17,017 nt of DNA from Prevotella sp. UBA6387 (GTDB lineage: Bacteria; Bacteroidota; Bacteroidia; Bacteroidales; Bacteroidaceae), in NCBI GenBank assembly GCA_002437565.1, contig DJQL01000135.1, positions 1,325-18,341 on the forward strand. The letters are read 5' to 3'. A program made the translations under genes and the position numbers. Within the stretch, counting starts at the first letter, position 1. Every line of letters begins with the position of its first letter. This document shows positions 7,970 to 17,017 of this stretch, in pieces. The notes below the pieces were generated by a model. That model did not search any database, was not told the DNA's origin, and saw nothing but the letters and a program-made list of their open reading frames with translations.

Positions 7970-7997
7970 TCTTGCTAAATGAACTTTTTTACAGATA

Positions 7998-9347
7998 ATG
8001 AAGCCTATCGATAAAGACATTCTCCGCCTTGCACTGCCGTCTATAGTGAGCAACGTCACAGTGCCCTTGCTGGGCTTGGTAGACCTTGCCGTTGCCGGGC
8101 ATATAGGCCCTGCGCGCTACATTGCCGCAATTTCCGTTGGTTCGATGATTTTCAACGTCATCTATTGGCTCATGGGGTTTCTCCGTATGGGCACGAGTGG
8201 CATGACCGGACAAGCCTTTGGCGCGGGCGACACACGTGGAGTCAGGTTGCTCTTGCGTCGGTCGTTGGCGCTGTCGCTTGTCATAGCCGCGGCCTTCTTG
8301 CTCTTGCAATGGCCTCTTCGCGAGGTATCGCTTGCCATGATTGACCCTTCGCCCGACGTGTGGTCGCTTGCCACTACTTATTTCAATATCGTCATTTGGG
8401 GTGCGCCAGCCATGTTGTCACTTTATAGTCTTAACGGCTGGTACATTGGCATGCAAGACACTCGCGTGCCGATGTTTGTCGCGATTTTCCAAAACATTGT
8501 CAACATTCTCGCCTCGCTGCTATTCGTCTTCGCCTTTGGCATGAGAATCGAGGGCATCGCTCTCGGCACGCTTGTCGCTCAGTGGAGTGGGGTGCTGATT
8601 TCCCTTGTGCTCTTGCGTGGTAAGTTGCGCGCATTGGGAACCGTGCGTGACGAGTCGTCAGGCTCATTGGCAGGCAATTATTCGTGGCGCGTGTTTTTCC
8701 ATACCGACCGCGACATCTTCCTCCGCACGGTATGCCTTGTGGCAGTCAACTTTGCCTTCACGTCCATGGGGGCGCGCCAGGGCGACTTGATGCTTGCGGT
8801 GAACACCTTGCTCATGACGTTTTTCACCTTGTTCTCTTATGTCATGGACGGTTTTGCCTTTGCTGGCGAGGCTCTCAGTGGCAAGTTTTTCGGTGCTCAC
8901 GACACCTTGGGACTGAGCGAGGTCGTCAAGAGGCTTCTCTTGCGTTGGGGGCTGTCCCTGTCGCTCATCTTCACCATGGCCTATGTTTTTGTGGGCGGCA
9001 TGCTTGTAGGTTTGCTTACAGACGACATCGAAGTGAGGACTGCGGTTGTCGACTATGAGATGTGGGTATGGCTTCTGCCCATCGCTGGCTTTTCCGCCTT
9101 TGTCTACGATGGCGTTTTCATCGGCCTGACGGCCACTCGTGGCATGCTGCTGTCGAGTTTTGTGTCTTCAGTGGCTTTTTTCCTCATAATTGGCGTTACT
9201 TATATATGCAAGTTGCCTGCAAGCCACCCAGTCATTGTAAACCATCTGCTTTGGCTTGCCTTTATCGTCTATCTGATGTCACGGGGTCTTATGCAGCACT
9301 GCATAATCCAAAGAATGGGAGTGATTAAGCGTAAGCATAAGGGGTAA
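7998..9347 (+). CDS. MATE-family multidrug/metabolite exporter (DinF-like)
   Basis: A 449-residue inner membrane protein with about twelve hydrophobic helices in two related halves. The opening RLALPSIVSNVTVPLLGLVDLAVAGHIG and the segment YWLMGFLRMGTSGMTGQAFGAGD are characteristic of MATE transporters of the DinF/NorM type, which export cationic compounds in exchange for Na+ or H+. The length is normal for the family. It stands alone, divergent from the lysozyme operon, with its own promoter candidate 28 bases upstream. The substrate cannot be read from the sequence. Confidence 0.9.
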   Translation: MKPIDKDILRLALPSIVSNVTVPLLGLVDLAVAGHIGPARYIAAISVGSMIFNVIYWLMGFLRMGTSGMTGQAFGAGDTRGVRLLLRRSLALSLVIAAAFLLLQWPLREVSLAMIDPSPDVWSLATTYFNIVIWGAPAMLSLYSLNGWYIGMQDTRVPMFVAIFQNIVNILASLLFVFAFGMRIEGIALGTLVAQWSGVLISLVLLRGKLRALGTVRDESSGSLAGNYSWRVFFHTDRDIFLRTVCLVAVNFAFTSMGARQGDLMLAVNTLLMTFFTLFSYVMDGFAFAGEALSGKFFGAHDTLGLSEVVKRLLLRWGLSLSLIFTMAYVFVGGMLVGLLTDDIEVRTAVVDYEMWVWLLPIAGFSAFVYDGVFIGLTATRGMLLSSFVSSVAFFLIIGVTYICKLPASHPVIVNHLLWLAFIVYLMSRGLMQHCIIQRMGVIKRKHKG

Positions 9348-9392
9348 ACAACCATAAAATGCGGATATTTGAAAAAAAAACATTACTTTTTC

Positions 9393-9423
9393 TTGGTGGG
9401 ACGAGAAAAAAGCAGTACCTTTG
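9393..9423 (+). promoter_or_regulatory. Bacteroidota-type promoter for the tRNA gene
   Basis: TTG at 9393-9395, a 20-base spacer, and TACCTTTG at 9416-9423 match the -33/-7 consensus. The tRNA begins 24 bases after the -7 element. Spacing and sequence are almost the same as at the btu operon promoter, so this is one of the most convincing promoters in the window. Confidence 0.75.
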
Positions 9424-9446
9424 CAACCGCTAAAAAGAAATAGCAC

Positions 9447-9520
9447 GGCGGGATAGCTCAGCTGGTTAGAGCGTCGGATTCATAATCCGGAGGTCGTGGG
9501 TTCGGGTCCCACCCCCGCTA
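9447..9520 (+). tRNA. tRNA with CAT anticodon, probably elongator tRNA-Met
   Basis: A complete 74-base cloverleaf can be drawn: T8-A9, D stem GCTC/GAGC, anticodon stem TCGGA/TCCGG around the loop TTCATAA (anticodon at 9481-9483), T stem GTGGG/CCCAC with loop TTCGGGT, discriminator A. CCA is not encoded. The anticodon stem lacks the three G-C pairs of initiator tRNA and position 1 is paired with 72, so this is not the initiator. It is either elongator tRNA-Met or tRNA-Ile2, whose C34 is changed to lysidine; I cannot separate the two with certainty. The acceptor stem has a G1-T72 wobble and an A7/C66 mismatch. Confidence 0.93.
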
Positions 9521-9527
9521 CATAGAG

Positions 9528-9562
9528 GCACTTGCGGTTTCCGTAAGTGCTTTTGTGTTTTT
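9528..9562 (+). terminator. Intrinsic terminator after the tRNA gene
   Basis: A 10-base-pair stem GCACTTGCGG/CCGTAAGTGC (one G-T pair, loop TTT) at 9528-9550 is followed by TTTTGTGTTTTT. It begins eight bases after the tRNA and is a standard terminator shape. Confidence 0.85.
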
Positions 9563-9608
9563 GGGAGTGAATCTTACTTGTGGAAGTCTTGATAGCCAAA
9601 TATGGAAA

Positions 9609-9648
9609 GAGCCTTGTCGACATGGAATTGAAAATGTCAACAAGGCTC
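9609..9648 (-). terminator. Long inverted repeat downstream of guaA, probable terminator
   Basis: The arms at 9609-9623 and 9634-9648 pair over 15 positions with one mismatch (core AGCCTTGT/ACAAGGCT) around a 10-base loop. It lies 65 bases past the guaA stop, and from that direction is followed only by a short T-rich run (CTTTCC). From the + side it is followed by CCTTTTATT. It may act in both directions. The strand is assigned by its nearness to guaA. Confidence 0.5.
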
Positions 9649-9712
9649 CTTTTATTGGTTGGGCAAATGCAAAGACTGTGTAATCTGTGCCTTTGTCATG
9701 TCTGTGCCACGA

Positions 9713-11257
9713 TTATTCCCACTCGATGGTTGATGGCGGTTTTGAGGATATGTCATAGCATACTCTATTGACACCTTTCACTTTGCGTATTATCTCGTTT
9801 GAGACGTCTGCCATGAAGTCGTATGGCAGGTGAGCCCAGTCGGCTGTCATGGCATCCATCGATGTCACGGCTCTAAGTGCCACGGGATGCTCGTATGTGC
9901 GCTCGTCTCCCATCACTCCCACCGAGCGTATGGTTGACAACAACACTGTACCTGCTTGCCAGATGTGGTCATAGAGAGACGTGCCGTCGGGCATGGTGTA
10001 GTCGTGCATCTTCTCGATGTAGATGTCATCGGCATCCTGAAGAATGCGGACTTTCTCCCTTGTTATGTCGCCCAATATTCGTACAGCAAGGCCTGGGCCT
10101 GGGAATGGGTGGCGCTTGATGAGGCGCTCTGGCATGTTCAACTCGTAGCCTACGCGGCGAACCTCATCCTTGAAGAGCCATTTCAGCGGCTCGCAGAGCT
10201 GCAATTTCATATCCTTTGGCAGGCCGCCGACGTTGTGATGGCTCTTGATGGTCATGCCTGTGATGCTGAGGCTCTCGATGCGGTCGGGGTAGATGGTGCC
10301 TTGTGCTAACCATTTGGCATCGGTAATTTTCTTTGCCTCGGCGTTGAACACCTCCACGAAGTCGCGCCCGATGATCTTGCGTTTCTTCTCTGGGTCGGTC
10401 ACGCCTTCCAGGTCCTTGAAGAACTTCTCGCTCGCGTCCACGCCAATGACGTTAAGCCCCAGACCGTTGTAAGCGTCCATCACTTTCTTGAACTCATTCT
10501 TGCGAAGCATGCCATGATCCACGAAGATGCACGTGAGGTTTTTGCCTATGGCACGGTGGAGAAGTGTGGCGCACACTGATGAGTCTACGCCACCAGACAA
10601 TCCGAGAATCACGCGGTCGTTGCCAACCTGCTCCTTGAGCTCTTTCACGGTGCTTTCTACGAACGACGCTGGGCTCCATTCCTGCTTGCTTCCGCAGATG
10701 TCCACCACGAAATTCTTTAGCAGTTGCTTGCCTTGCAGCGAGTGGTATACCTCGGGGTGGAATTGCACGCACCACACGCGCTCCTCGTCGTTTGCGAAAG
10801 CGGCGTATTTCACGTCTGCCGTAGAGCCTATCACATGGAAGTGATCTGGAATTGCCGTTATGGTGTCTCCGTGGCTCATCCACACTTGCGAGCCCTTGTC
10901 GAAGCCCTTGAAGATGGGCGATGTCGTGTCGACGGTCTCGAGGTTGGCGCGGCCGTATTCGCGTGTTCCGGTTTGTTCGACGTTGCCTCCAAGGGAATAG
11001 CTGATGAACTGTGCTCCATAGCAGATGCCGAGCACGGGGTAGTGCCCGATAATCTCTGTGAGGTCTACCTTGAAGGCTTCCTTGTCGTGTACGGAGTAGG
11101 GGCTGCCACTCAAGATGACACCTATGACGGACGGGTCATCTTTGGGAAACTTGTTGTAAGGCAGAATCTCACAAAACGTATCCAGCTCGCGCACGCGTCG
11201 ACCTATGAGTTGTGTGGTCTGCGAACCGAAGTCGAGGATGATGATTTTCTGTTGCAT
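9713..11257 (-). CDS. guaA: GMP synthase (glutamine-hydrolysing)
   Basis: A 514-residue enzyme that converts XMP to GMP with ATP and glutamine in the cytoplasm, the last step of guanine nucleotide synthesis. The N-terminal amidotransferase domain has Cys79 in GICYGAQ (usually GICYGMQ) and the His167/Glu169 pair in VQFHPEV. The ATP pyrophosphatase domain has the P-loop LSGGVDSS (220-227), and the C-terminal dimerisation domain ends in SSKPPSTIEWE. All catalytic residues are present and the length is close to that of other GuaA proteins. It starts 48 bases after the nucleotidyltransferase gene and no -7 motif is visible in the gap, so the two are probably cotranscribed. Confidence 0.98.
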   Translation of the reverse strand: MQQKIIILDFGSQTTQLIGRRVRELDTFCEILPYNKFPKDDPSVIGVILSGSPYSVHDKEAFKVDLTEIIGHYPVLGICYGAQFISYSLGGNVEQTGTREYGRANLETVDTTSPIFKGFDKGSQVWMSHGDTITAIPDHFHVIGSTADVKYAAFANDEERVWCVQFHPEVYHSLQGKQLLKNFVVDICGSKQEWSPASFVESTVKELKEQVGNDRVILGLSGGVDSSVCATLLHRAIGKNLTCIFVDHGMLRKNEFKKVMDAYNGLGLNVIGVDASEKFFKDLEGVTDPEKKRKIIGRDFVEVFNAEAKKITDAKWLAQGTIYPDRIESLSITGMTIKSHHNVGGLPKDMKLQLCEPLKWLFKDEVRRVGYELNMPERLIKRHPFPGPGLAVRILGDITREKVRILQDADDIYIEKMHDYTMPDGTSLYDHIWQAGTVLLSTIRSVGVMGDERTYEHPVALRAVTSMDAMTADWAHLPYDFMADVSNEIIRKVKGVNRVCYDISSKPPSTIEWE

Positions 11258-11305
11258 ATAATGTTGATAATGTGATTGACTATGTGGAATGTTATCGTGA
11301 TGTAA

Positions 11306-12136
11306 TCATTGTTCGCTGAGTTCTTTCAGGAAGCTCTCTGCCTCTTGGAGGGTATCCAGCTTGCCCACGTCCATTAGCTTGAGGTCTGTCTTGAGATACC
11401 CCTTTATGGGCACGCGGTGGCACACGGAGAGATAGAAGTCTACTATCGGAAACTTGTCGGGCTCGCCAAGCATGTATGTGAACAGCTCTGGATAGACGAG
11501 GTGTATGCCGCTGAACGCGAAGAGCCTCAAGCCATTTATCGTCAAGGGCTTGTCGGTGGCCTTGATGGGATAATGCTCTCTACGTAATGCCGCTTTCACG
11601 TCTTCGTAAGGCGATTTTGCCTCGCCGGTCTCGATGTTTACCCATCCCACGAGACGCATCATGTCATTGAACACGAGGTATCGCTTTGTCTTGCGCCAGC
11701 TCACGAGCACTTGCGCGCCAGCCTTCTGGTGCGGAATGCCGCAGTCGGGACAGTTCACCTTCGGGTCAAGCGTATAGAACTTGTGCAGGTCTACGTTGCT
11801 CAGTATGTCAACGTTGTGTATCAATATTGGGTAGTTTTTATGAAAGAGCCCTGCTGCCTTGCGCAATCCGCCTCCCGTGTCGAGGAGGTTCTCGGTCTCG
11901 TCGCTGATCTTTATGTCTATGCCGAAGTTGTCGTTGGCCTTTAAGTAGTCGATTATCTTTTGGGAGAAATGATGTACGTTGACGACAATGTGGTCAACGC
12001 CAGCGGCGGCAAGGTTCATGATGACACGCTTTATGAGCGGTTCGCCTCCAACCCTTACCAGTGCCTTGGGCATGGTGTCGGTGAGCGGCTTGAGGCGTGT
12101 GCCCATGCCCGCGGCGAAAATCATTGCTTGCATCAT
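11306..12136 (-). CDS. Sugar-1-phosphate nucleotidyltransferase, MurU-like
   Basis: A 276-residue nucleotidyltransferase of the NTP_transferase family. The nucleotide-binding motif AAGMGTRLKPLTDTMPKAL is at residues 8-26, LLDTGGGLRKA at 84-94, HNVDIL at 107-112 and FSGI at 208-211; DVG near 256-258 would complete the metal site. The closest match I recognise is MurU, which makes UDP-MurNAc from MurNAc-1-phosphate in the peptidoglycan recycling route that bypasses fosfomycin-sensitive MurA. The kinase gene just upstream is of the AmgK type, the usual partner of MurU, which supports this. Compared with the MurU pattern there is an insertion around 122-139 that includes the pair Cys129-x-x-Cys132 in NCPDCG. 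Other hexose-1-phosphate substrates remain possible. It starts right after its own promoter within an inverted repeat. Confidence 0.8.
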   Translation of the reverse strand: MMQAMIFAAGMGTRLKPLTDTMPKALVRVGGEPLIKRVIMNLAAAGVDHIVVNVHHFSQKIIDYLKANDNFGIDIKISDETENLLDTGGGLRKAAGLFHKNYPILIHNVDILSNVDLHKFYTLDPKVNCPDCGIPHQKAGAQVLVSWRKTKRYLVFNDMMRLVGWVNIETGEAKSPYEDVKAALRREHYPIKATDKPLTINGLRLFAFSGIHLVYPELFTYMLGEPDKFPIVDFYLSVCHRVPIKGYLKTDLKLMDVGKLDTLQEAESFLKELSEQ

Positions 12137-12161
12137 AAGATATGTATATTTATATGCTATG

Positions 12162-12192
12162 CAAAGTTACGAAAATCCCAGTAAAAAGCCAA
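12162..12192 (-). promoter_or_regulatory. Bacteroidota-type promoter for the MurU-like gene and guaA
   Basis: On the reverse strand, TTG at 12192-12190, a 20-base spacer and TAACTTTG at 12169-12162 match the -33/-7 consensus exactly. The start codon at 12136 is 25 bases beyond the -7 element. The spacer is one whole arm of the inverted repeat at 12171-12221. Confidence 0.7.
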
Positions 12193-12221
12193 GATAGCGT
12201 TAACTTTTTACTGGGATTTTC
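12171..12221 (-). repeat. Perfect 18-bp inverted repeat overlapping a promoter; probable terminator of the kinase-RapZ gene
   Basis: Arms GAAAATCCCAGTAAAAAG (12171-12188) and its exact reverse complement (12204-12221) flank a 15-base loop. With one bulged base the pairing can extend by five more (TTACG/CGTAA). It starts 21 bases after the kinase-RapZ stop and is placed like a terminator, with a T-rich strand at the end of the stem (TTTTC then GTAACTTTG). The distal arm forms the spacer of the next promoter, so the element could also be an operator. Confidence 0.75.
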
Positions 12222-12241
12222 CGTAAAGGCGCGCGAAAAGC

Positions 12242-13783
12242 TTATTTAGCCTCAAGTGTCTGCTCTATGCCTTGTTCTCTGTGGCACACGTGAACCTCTA
12301 TGCCAAACTTCTCGTGAATGTGCTCGGCAAGGTGTTGCGCACTGTAGACAGAGCGGTGCTGGCCTCCCGTGCAACCGAAGCAGAACATCAAGTGGGTGAA
12401 CCCACGCTGTATGTAGCGGCCGACGTGCTTGTCGGCGATGGCGTAGATGTGGTCAAGGAAGTCGAGTATCTCGCCGTCGTCCTCAAGGAATCGTATCACG
12501 GGCTCGTCCAGTCCTGTGAGTTTCTTGTAAGGCTCATACCGCCCTGGGTTGTGTGTGGAGCGACAGTCGAACACGTACCCGCCACCGTTGCCCGATGGGT
12601 CCTCTGGTATGCCTTTCCTGTAAGAGAAGCTGTACACGTCGACCACGAGAGGGCCTTTGCCGTCGTATTTTGAGAACGTGGGCAGGCCGTCTTGGGGATG
12701 CCGTGGGTAAATGTTGCTTACGGTGGTCTTGTAGCCGTCTTTTCGCGGTTGCACCGTCGGCTCCCTGTGTGCGAACTGCGGCATCCGCGTGAGCCTTGTC
12801 AGCACGTCGCGCAGGTAAGGGTAGGGCAGTATGTCCTCGCGTAGCTTGAGCAGGTCGCGCAGGTTGTCCATCGCCGGTGGGATGCTGTCTATGAAGTGTT
12901 GCTTGTGCTCGAAATACCCGCGGAAGCCATAGGCCCCCAGCACTTGCATGGTGCGGAATAGCACGAACAGTGTGAGGCGGTCGGCGAAATGCCTTATTGT
13001 CGGCACCTCCGTGTATTGCTTCAGCGAATTGTAATATTCCGCTATGAGCTCGCGGCGCAGCTTGAATGGGTATTTGGCGGACGCCTGCCATAGGAATGAC
13101 GCGAGGTCATAATAGAATGGGCCTTTCCTTCCGCCTTGGAAGTCGATGAAATAGGGGTTGCCGTCCTTGTCGAGCATCACGTTGCGTGCCTGGAAGTCGC
13201 GATACAGGAAGCTTTCGCCTGGCTCCGCCGTCAGGTCTTTCGCCATGCGGCGGAAGTTGGCCTCAAGGTACACCTCGTTGAAATCCAATTCCGTGGGTTT
13301 CAGGAAGCAATACTTGAAATAGTTGAGGTCAAACAACACGCTCTCCTCGTTGAACACCGGCTGCGGATAGCACACGCTCCAGTCCATGCCCCTTGCTCCC
13401 CTTATCTGTATGTTGGGCAGGGCGCGTATGGTTTTCTTCAGGAGTTCTTGCTCTGCGAGGTTGTAGCGCCCGCCCGCCTCGCGTCCGCCACGTATGGCGT
13501 CGAAGAGCGACGTAGAGCCCAGGTCGGTTTGTAGATAGCGCATCTCGTTGTCGCTCACGGCGAGCACTTGTGGCACGGGCAGCTTTTGCTCTGCAAACTG
13601 CCTTGCGATGTTTACGAACGCGTGGTCTTCGTCCTTGCTGGTGCCTATCACGCCTACCACCGTACTGCCGTCGTTGGCGGTCAGGCGGAAGTATTGTCGG
13701 TTGCTGCCTGCACCTTGCATCTTGTCTATCTTGGCCGGCTTGTTACCTGACCACTGCTTGTATAATTCAATGAGCTGCTGCAT
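12242..13783 (-). CDS. AmgK-like phosphotransferase fused to a RapZ C-terminal domain
   Basis: A 513-residue two-domain protein. Residues about 1-330 are an aminoglycoside-phosphotransferase-type kinase fold with the catalytic loop YRDFQARNVML (194-204, Asp196) and the metal-binding FIDFQGGRKGP (212-222, Asp214). The first loop residue is Tyr where many family members have His. Residues about 352-513 are a RapZ C-terminal domain with FDCRSTHNPG (405-414), and GCTGGQHRSV (470-479). AmgK kinases phosphorylate MurNAc or GlcNAc at C1 for MurU, whose likely gene follows. In E. coli the RapZ C-terminal domain binds GlcN6P and the sRNA GlmZ; the N-terminal RapZ P-loop domain is absent here. The fusion thus joins a cell-wall sugar kinase to an amino-sugar sensing module. 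Its start overlaps the small upstream gene by 17 bases. Confidence 0.85.
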   Translation of the reverse strand: MQQLIELYKQWSGNKPAKIDKMQGAGSNRQYFRLTANDGSTVVGVIGTSKDEDHAFVNIARQFAEQKLPVPQVLAVSDNEMRYLQTDLGSTSLFDAIRGGREAGGRYNLAEQELLKKTIRALPNIQIRGARGMDWSVCYPQPVFNEESVLFDLNYFKYCFLKPTELDFNEVYLEANFRRMAKDLTAEPGESFLYRDFQARNVMLDKDGNPYFIDFQGGRKGPFYYDLASFLWQASAKYPFKLRRELIAEYYNSLKQYTEVPTIRHFADRLTLFVLFRTMQVLGAYGFRGYFEHKQHFIDSIPPAMDNLRDLLKLREDILPYPYLRDVLTRLTRMPQFAHREPTVQPRKDGYKTTVSNIYPRHPQDGLPTFSKYDGKGPLVVDVYSFSYRKGIPEDPSGNGGGYVFDCRSTHNPGRYEPYKKLTGLDEPVIRFLEDDGEILDFLDHIYAIADKHVGRYIQRGFTHLMFCFGCTGGQHRSVYSAQHLAEHIHEKFGIEVHVCHREQGIEQTLEAK

Positions 13784-13988
13784 CTTGTTCGTGTTCTTGC
13801 CTCAAGTCGTCAAAAAACTTCTTGGTCTTGCGGCGGTATTCATAATTAGCGATTAGAGCATCGACGACAAAAAGCAACATCATGATGCCCAACGACATCC
13901 AAAAGGAATGGGTCAGGAAGACGAGTCCTGTGCAAATGAGCAGGAAGATTATAATCTTTTGCCAATTGAGGCGCAATTTCATTTTCAT
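13767..13988 (-). CDS. Small two-helix membrane protein
   Basis: A 73-residue protein of unknown function. It has two adjoining hydrophobic segments (about 11-27 and 30-46), a basic start and a charged tail YEYRRKTKKFFDDLRQEHEQDA, so both ends are likely cytoplasmic. Its last 17 bases overlap the start of the kinase-RapZ gene, which suggests translational coupling and a shared role at the membrane. A -7-like element lies so close upstream that the message may be almost leaderless. No family recognised; the overlap, the promoter and the sensible topology are the reasons for calling it real. Confidence 0.65.
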   Translation of the reverse strand: MKMKLRLNWQKIIIFLLICTGLVFLTHSFWMSLGIMMLLFVVDALIANYEYRRKTKKFFDDLRQEHEQDAAAH

Positions 13989-14164
13989 GTGGCAAAGATA
14001 ATCATTTTTGCCGTTTTATGGTGATAACTTGCCTTATTTTTTGCAAGGGGTCAGCCTTTTCTCCTCATCACTTGCTTGGCATGGTATGATTAGTGCTCTG
14101 TTGGTCGCTATTTAGCGCATGGATGATGCGACGTAATTCCGCAAAGCATGGCAGGTGAAAAATA
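13989..14164. other. Intergenic stretch after metH
   Basis: This 176-base gap separates the metH stop from the next gene on the same strand. Apart from the -7-like element at 13993-14000, it holds only weak short hairpins, such as CGCTA/TAGCG near 14107-14118 and CGCAT/ATGCG near 14117-14132. I see no convincing metH terminator and no coding frame. Confidence 0.5.
13993..14000 (-). promoter_or_regulatory. Probable -7 element before the small membrane protein gene
   Basis: The reverse strand reads TATCTTTG, matching TAnnTTTG, and ends only four bases before the ATG at 13988. I see no good TTG at the -33 position. If used, transcription would start at or next to the start codon. Confidence 0.42.
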
Positions 14165-16924
<2,760 letters not shown>

Positions 16925-16964
16925 CTCTTACCGTTACATATATTATTTTGAGTGATAATGTGTG

Positions 16965-16972
16965 CAAAATTA
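16965..16972 (-). promoter_or_regulatory. Probable -7 element for metH
   Basis: The reverse strand reads TAATTTTG, a match to TAnnTTTG, 40 bases before the metH start at 16924. The -33 region shows only a T-rich TTTTCC. If this is the promoter, the leader is too short for a cobalamin or SAM riboswitch. Confidence 0.45.
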
Positions 16973-17017
16973 CCATTTTCCAACCATATTAAGGAAAAGG
17001 ATGCGTCATATTTTTGC

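Noticed and set aside
9447..9520. Initiator tRNA-Met
   Set aside because: The anticodon stem lacks the three consecutive G-C pairs, and bases 1 and 72 form a G-T pair instead of the unpaired C-A of initiators.
10724..11275. A 183-residue + strand frame opposite guaA
   Set aside because: It is antisense to a highly conserved gene and shows no independent start signal or recognised motif.
14041..14164. Frameshifted reactivation domain of MetH
   Set aside because: I read the bases past the metH stop in the other frames and found no residue pattern of the activation domain, and less than 200 bases are available before the next gene.
16925..17017. B12 or SAM riboswitch ahead of metH
   Set aside because: No B12 box or other aptamer core is visible, and a -7 element 40 bases from the start leaves no room for one. 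Sequence beyond the window end cannot be judged.

Overview
The window looks like chromosome of a Bacteroidota, most likely a Prevotella-type member of the Bacteroidales. The supporting signs are a TonB-dependent receptor plus surface-lipoprotein vitamin uptake locus, several promoters of the Bacteroidota kind (a -7 element TAnnTTTG with a TTG about 20 bases upstream), lipoproteins with or without an acidic export signal after the lipobox Cys, and a kinase/RapZ fusion typical of this phylum. Family assignments come from reading the translations; no database search was possible. I saw no mobile element, CRISPR array or phage gene.

Left part (1-5782, + strand): a vitamin B12 uptake operon. A Bacteroidota promoter (79-109) drives a cobalamin riboswitch (about 119-330), followed by btuB (outer membrane receptor), a BtuG-like beta-propeller surface lipoprotein, btuF (substrate-binding lipoprotein) and btuC (inner membrane permease). 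The ATPase gene btuD, expected next, is not intact. The 119 bases after btuC hold a short stop-free reading frame that resembles the N-terminus and Walker A region of an ABC ATPase, possibly a btuD remnant.

Middle (5783-9347): two overlapping reverse-strand genes, one for a membrane-anchored protein of unknown function and one for a lipoprotein that joins MORN repeats to a GH25 lysozyme domain. They are transcribed away from a MATE-family exporter gene on the + strand, with promoters in the short gap between them.

RNA island (9348-9712): a tRNA with a CAT anticodon under its own promoter, its terminator, and a second large inverted repeat downstream of guaA.

Right part (9713-17017, - strand): reading in the direction of transcription, metH (a short cobalamin-dependent methionine synthase without the reactivation domain), a small two-helix membrane protein, an AmgK-like kinase fused to a RapZ C-terminal domain, a MurU-like sugar-1-phosphate nucleotidyltransferase and guaA. 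The kinase and nucleotidyltransferase resemble the anomeric sugar kinase/uridylyltransferase pair that recycles peptidoglycan MurNAc to UDP-MurNAc. Between these two genes a promoter lies inside a long inverted repeat. The window thus has B12 import at one end and a B12-using enzyme at the other, with two peptidoglycan-related loci between them.
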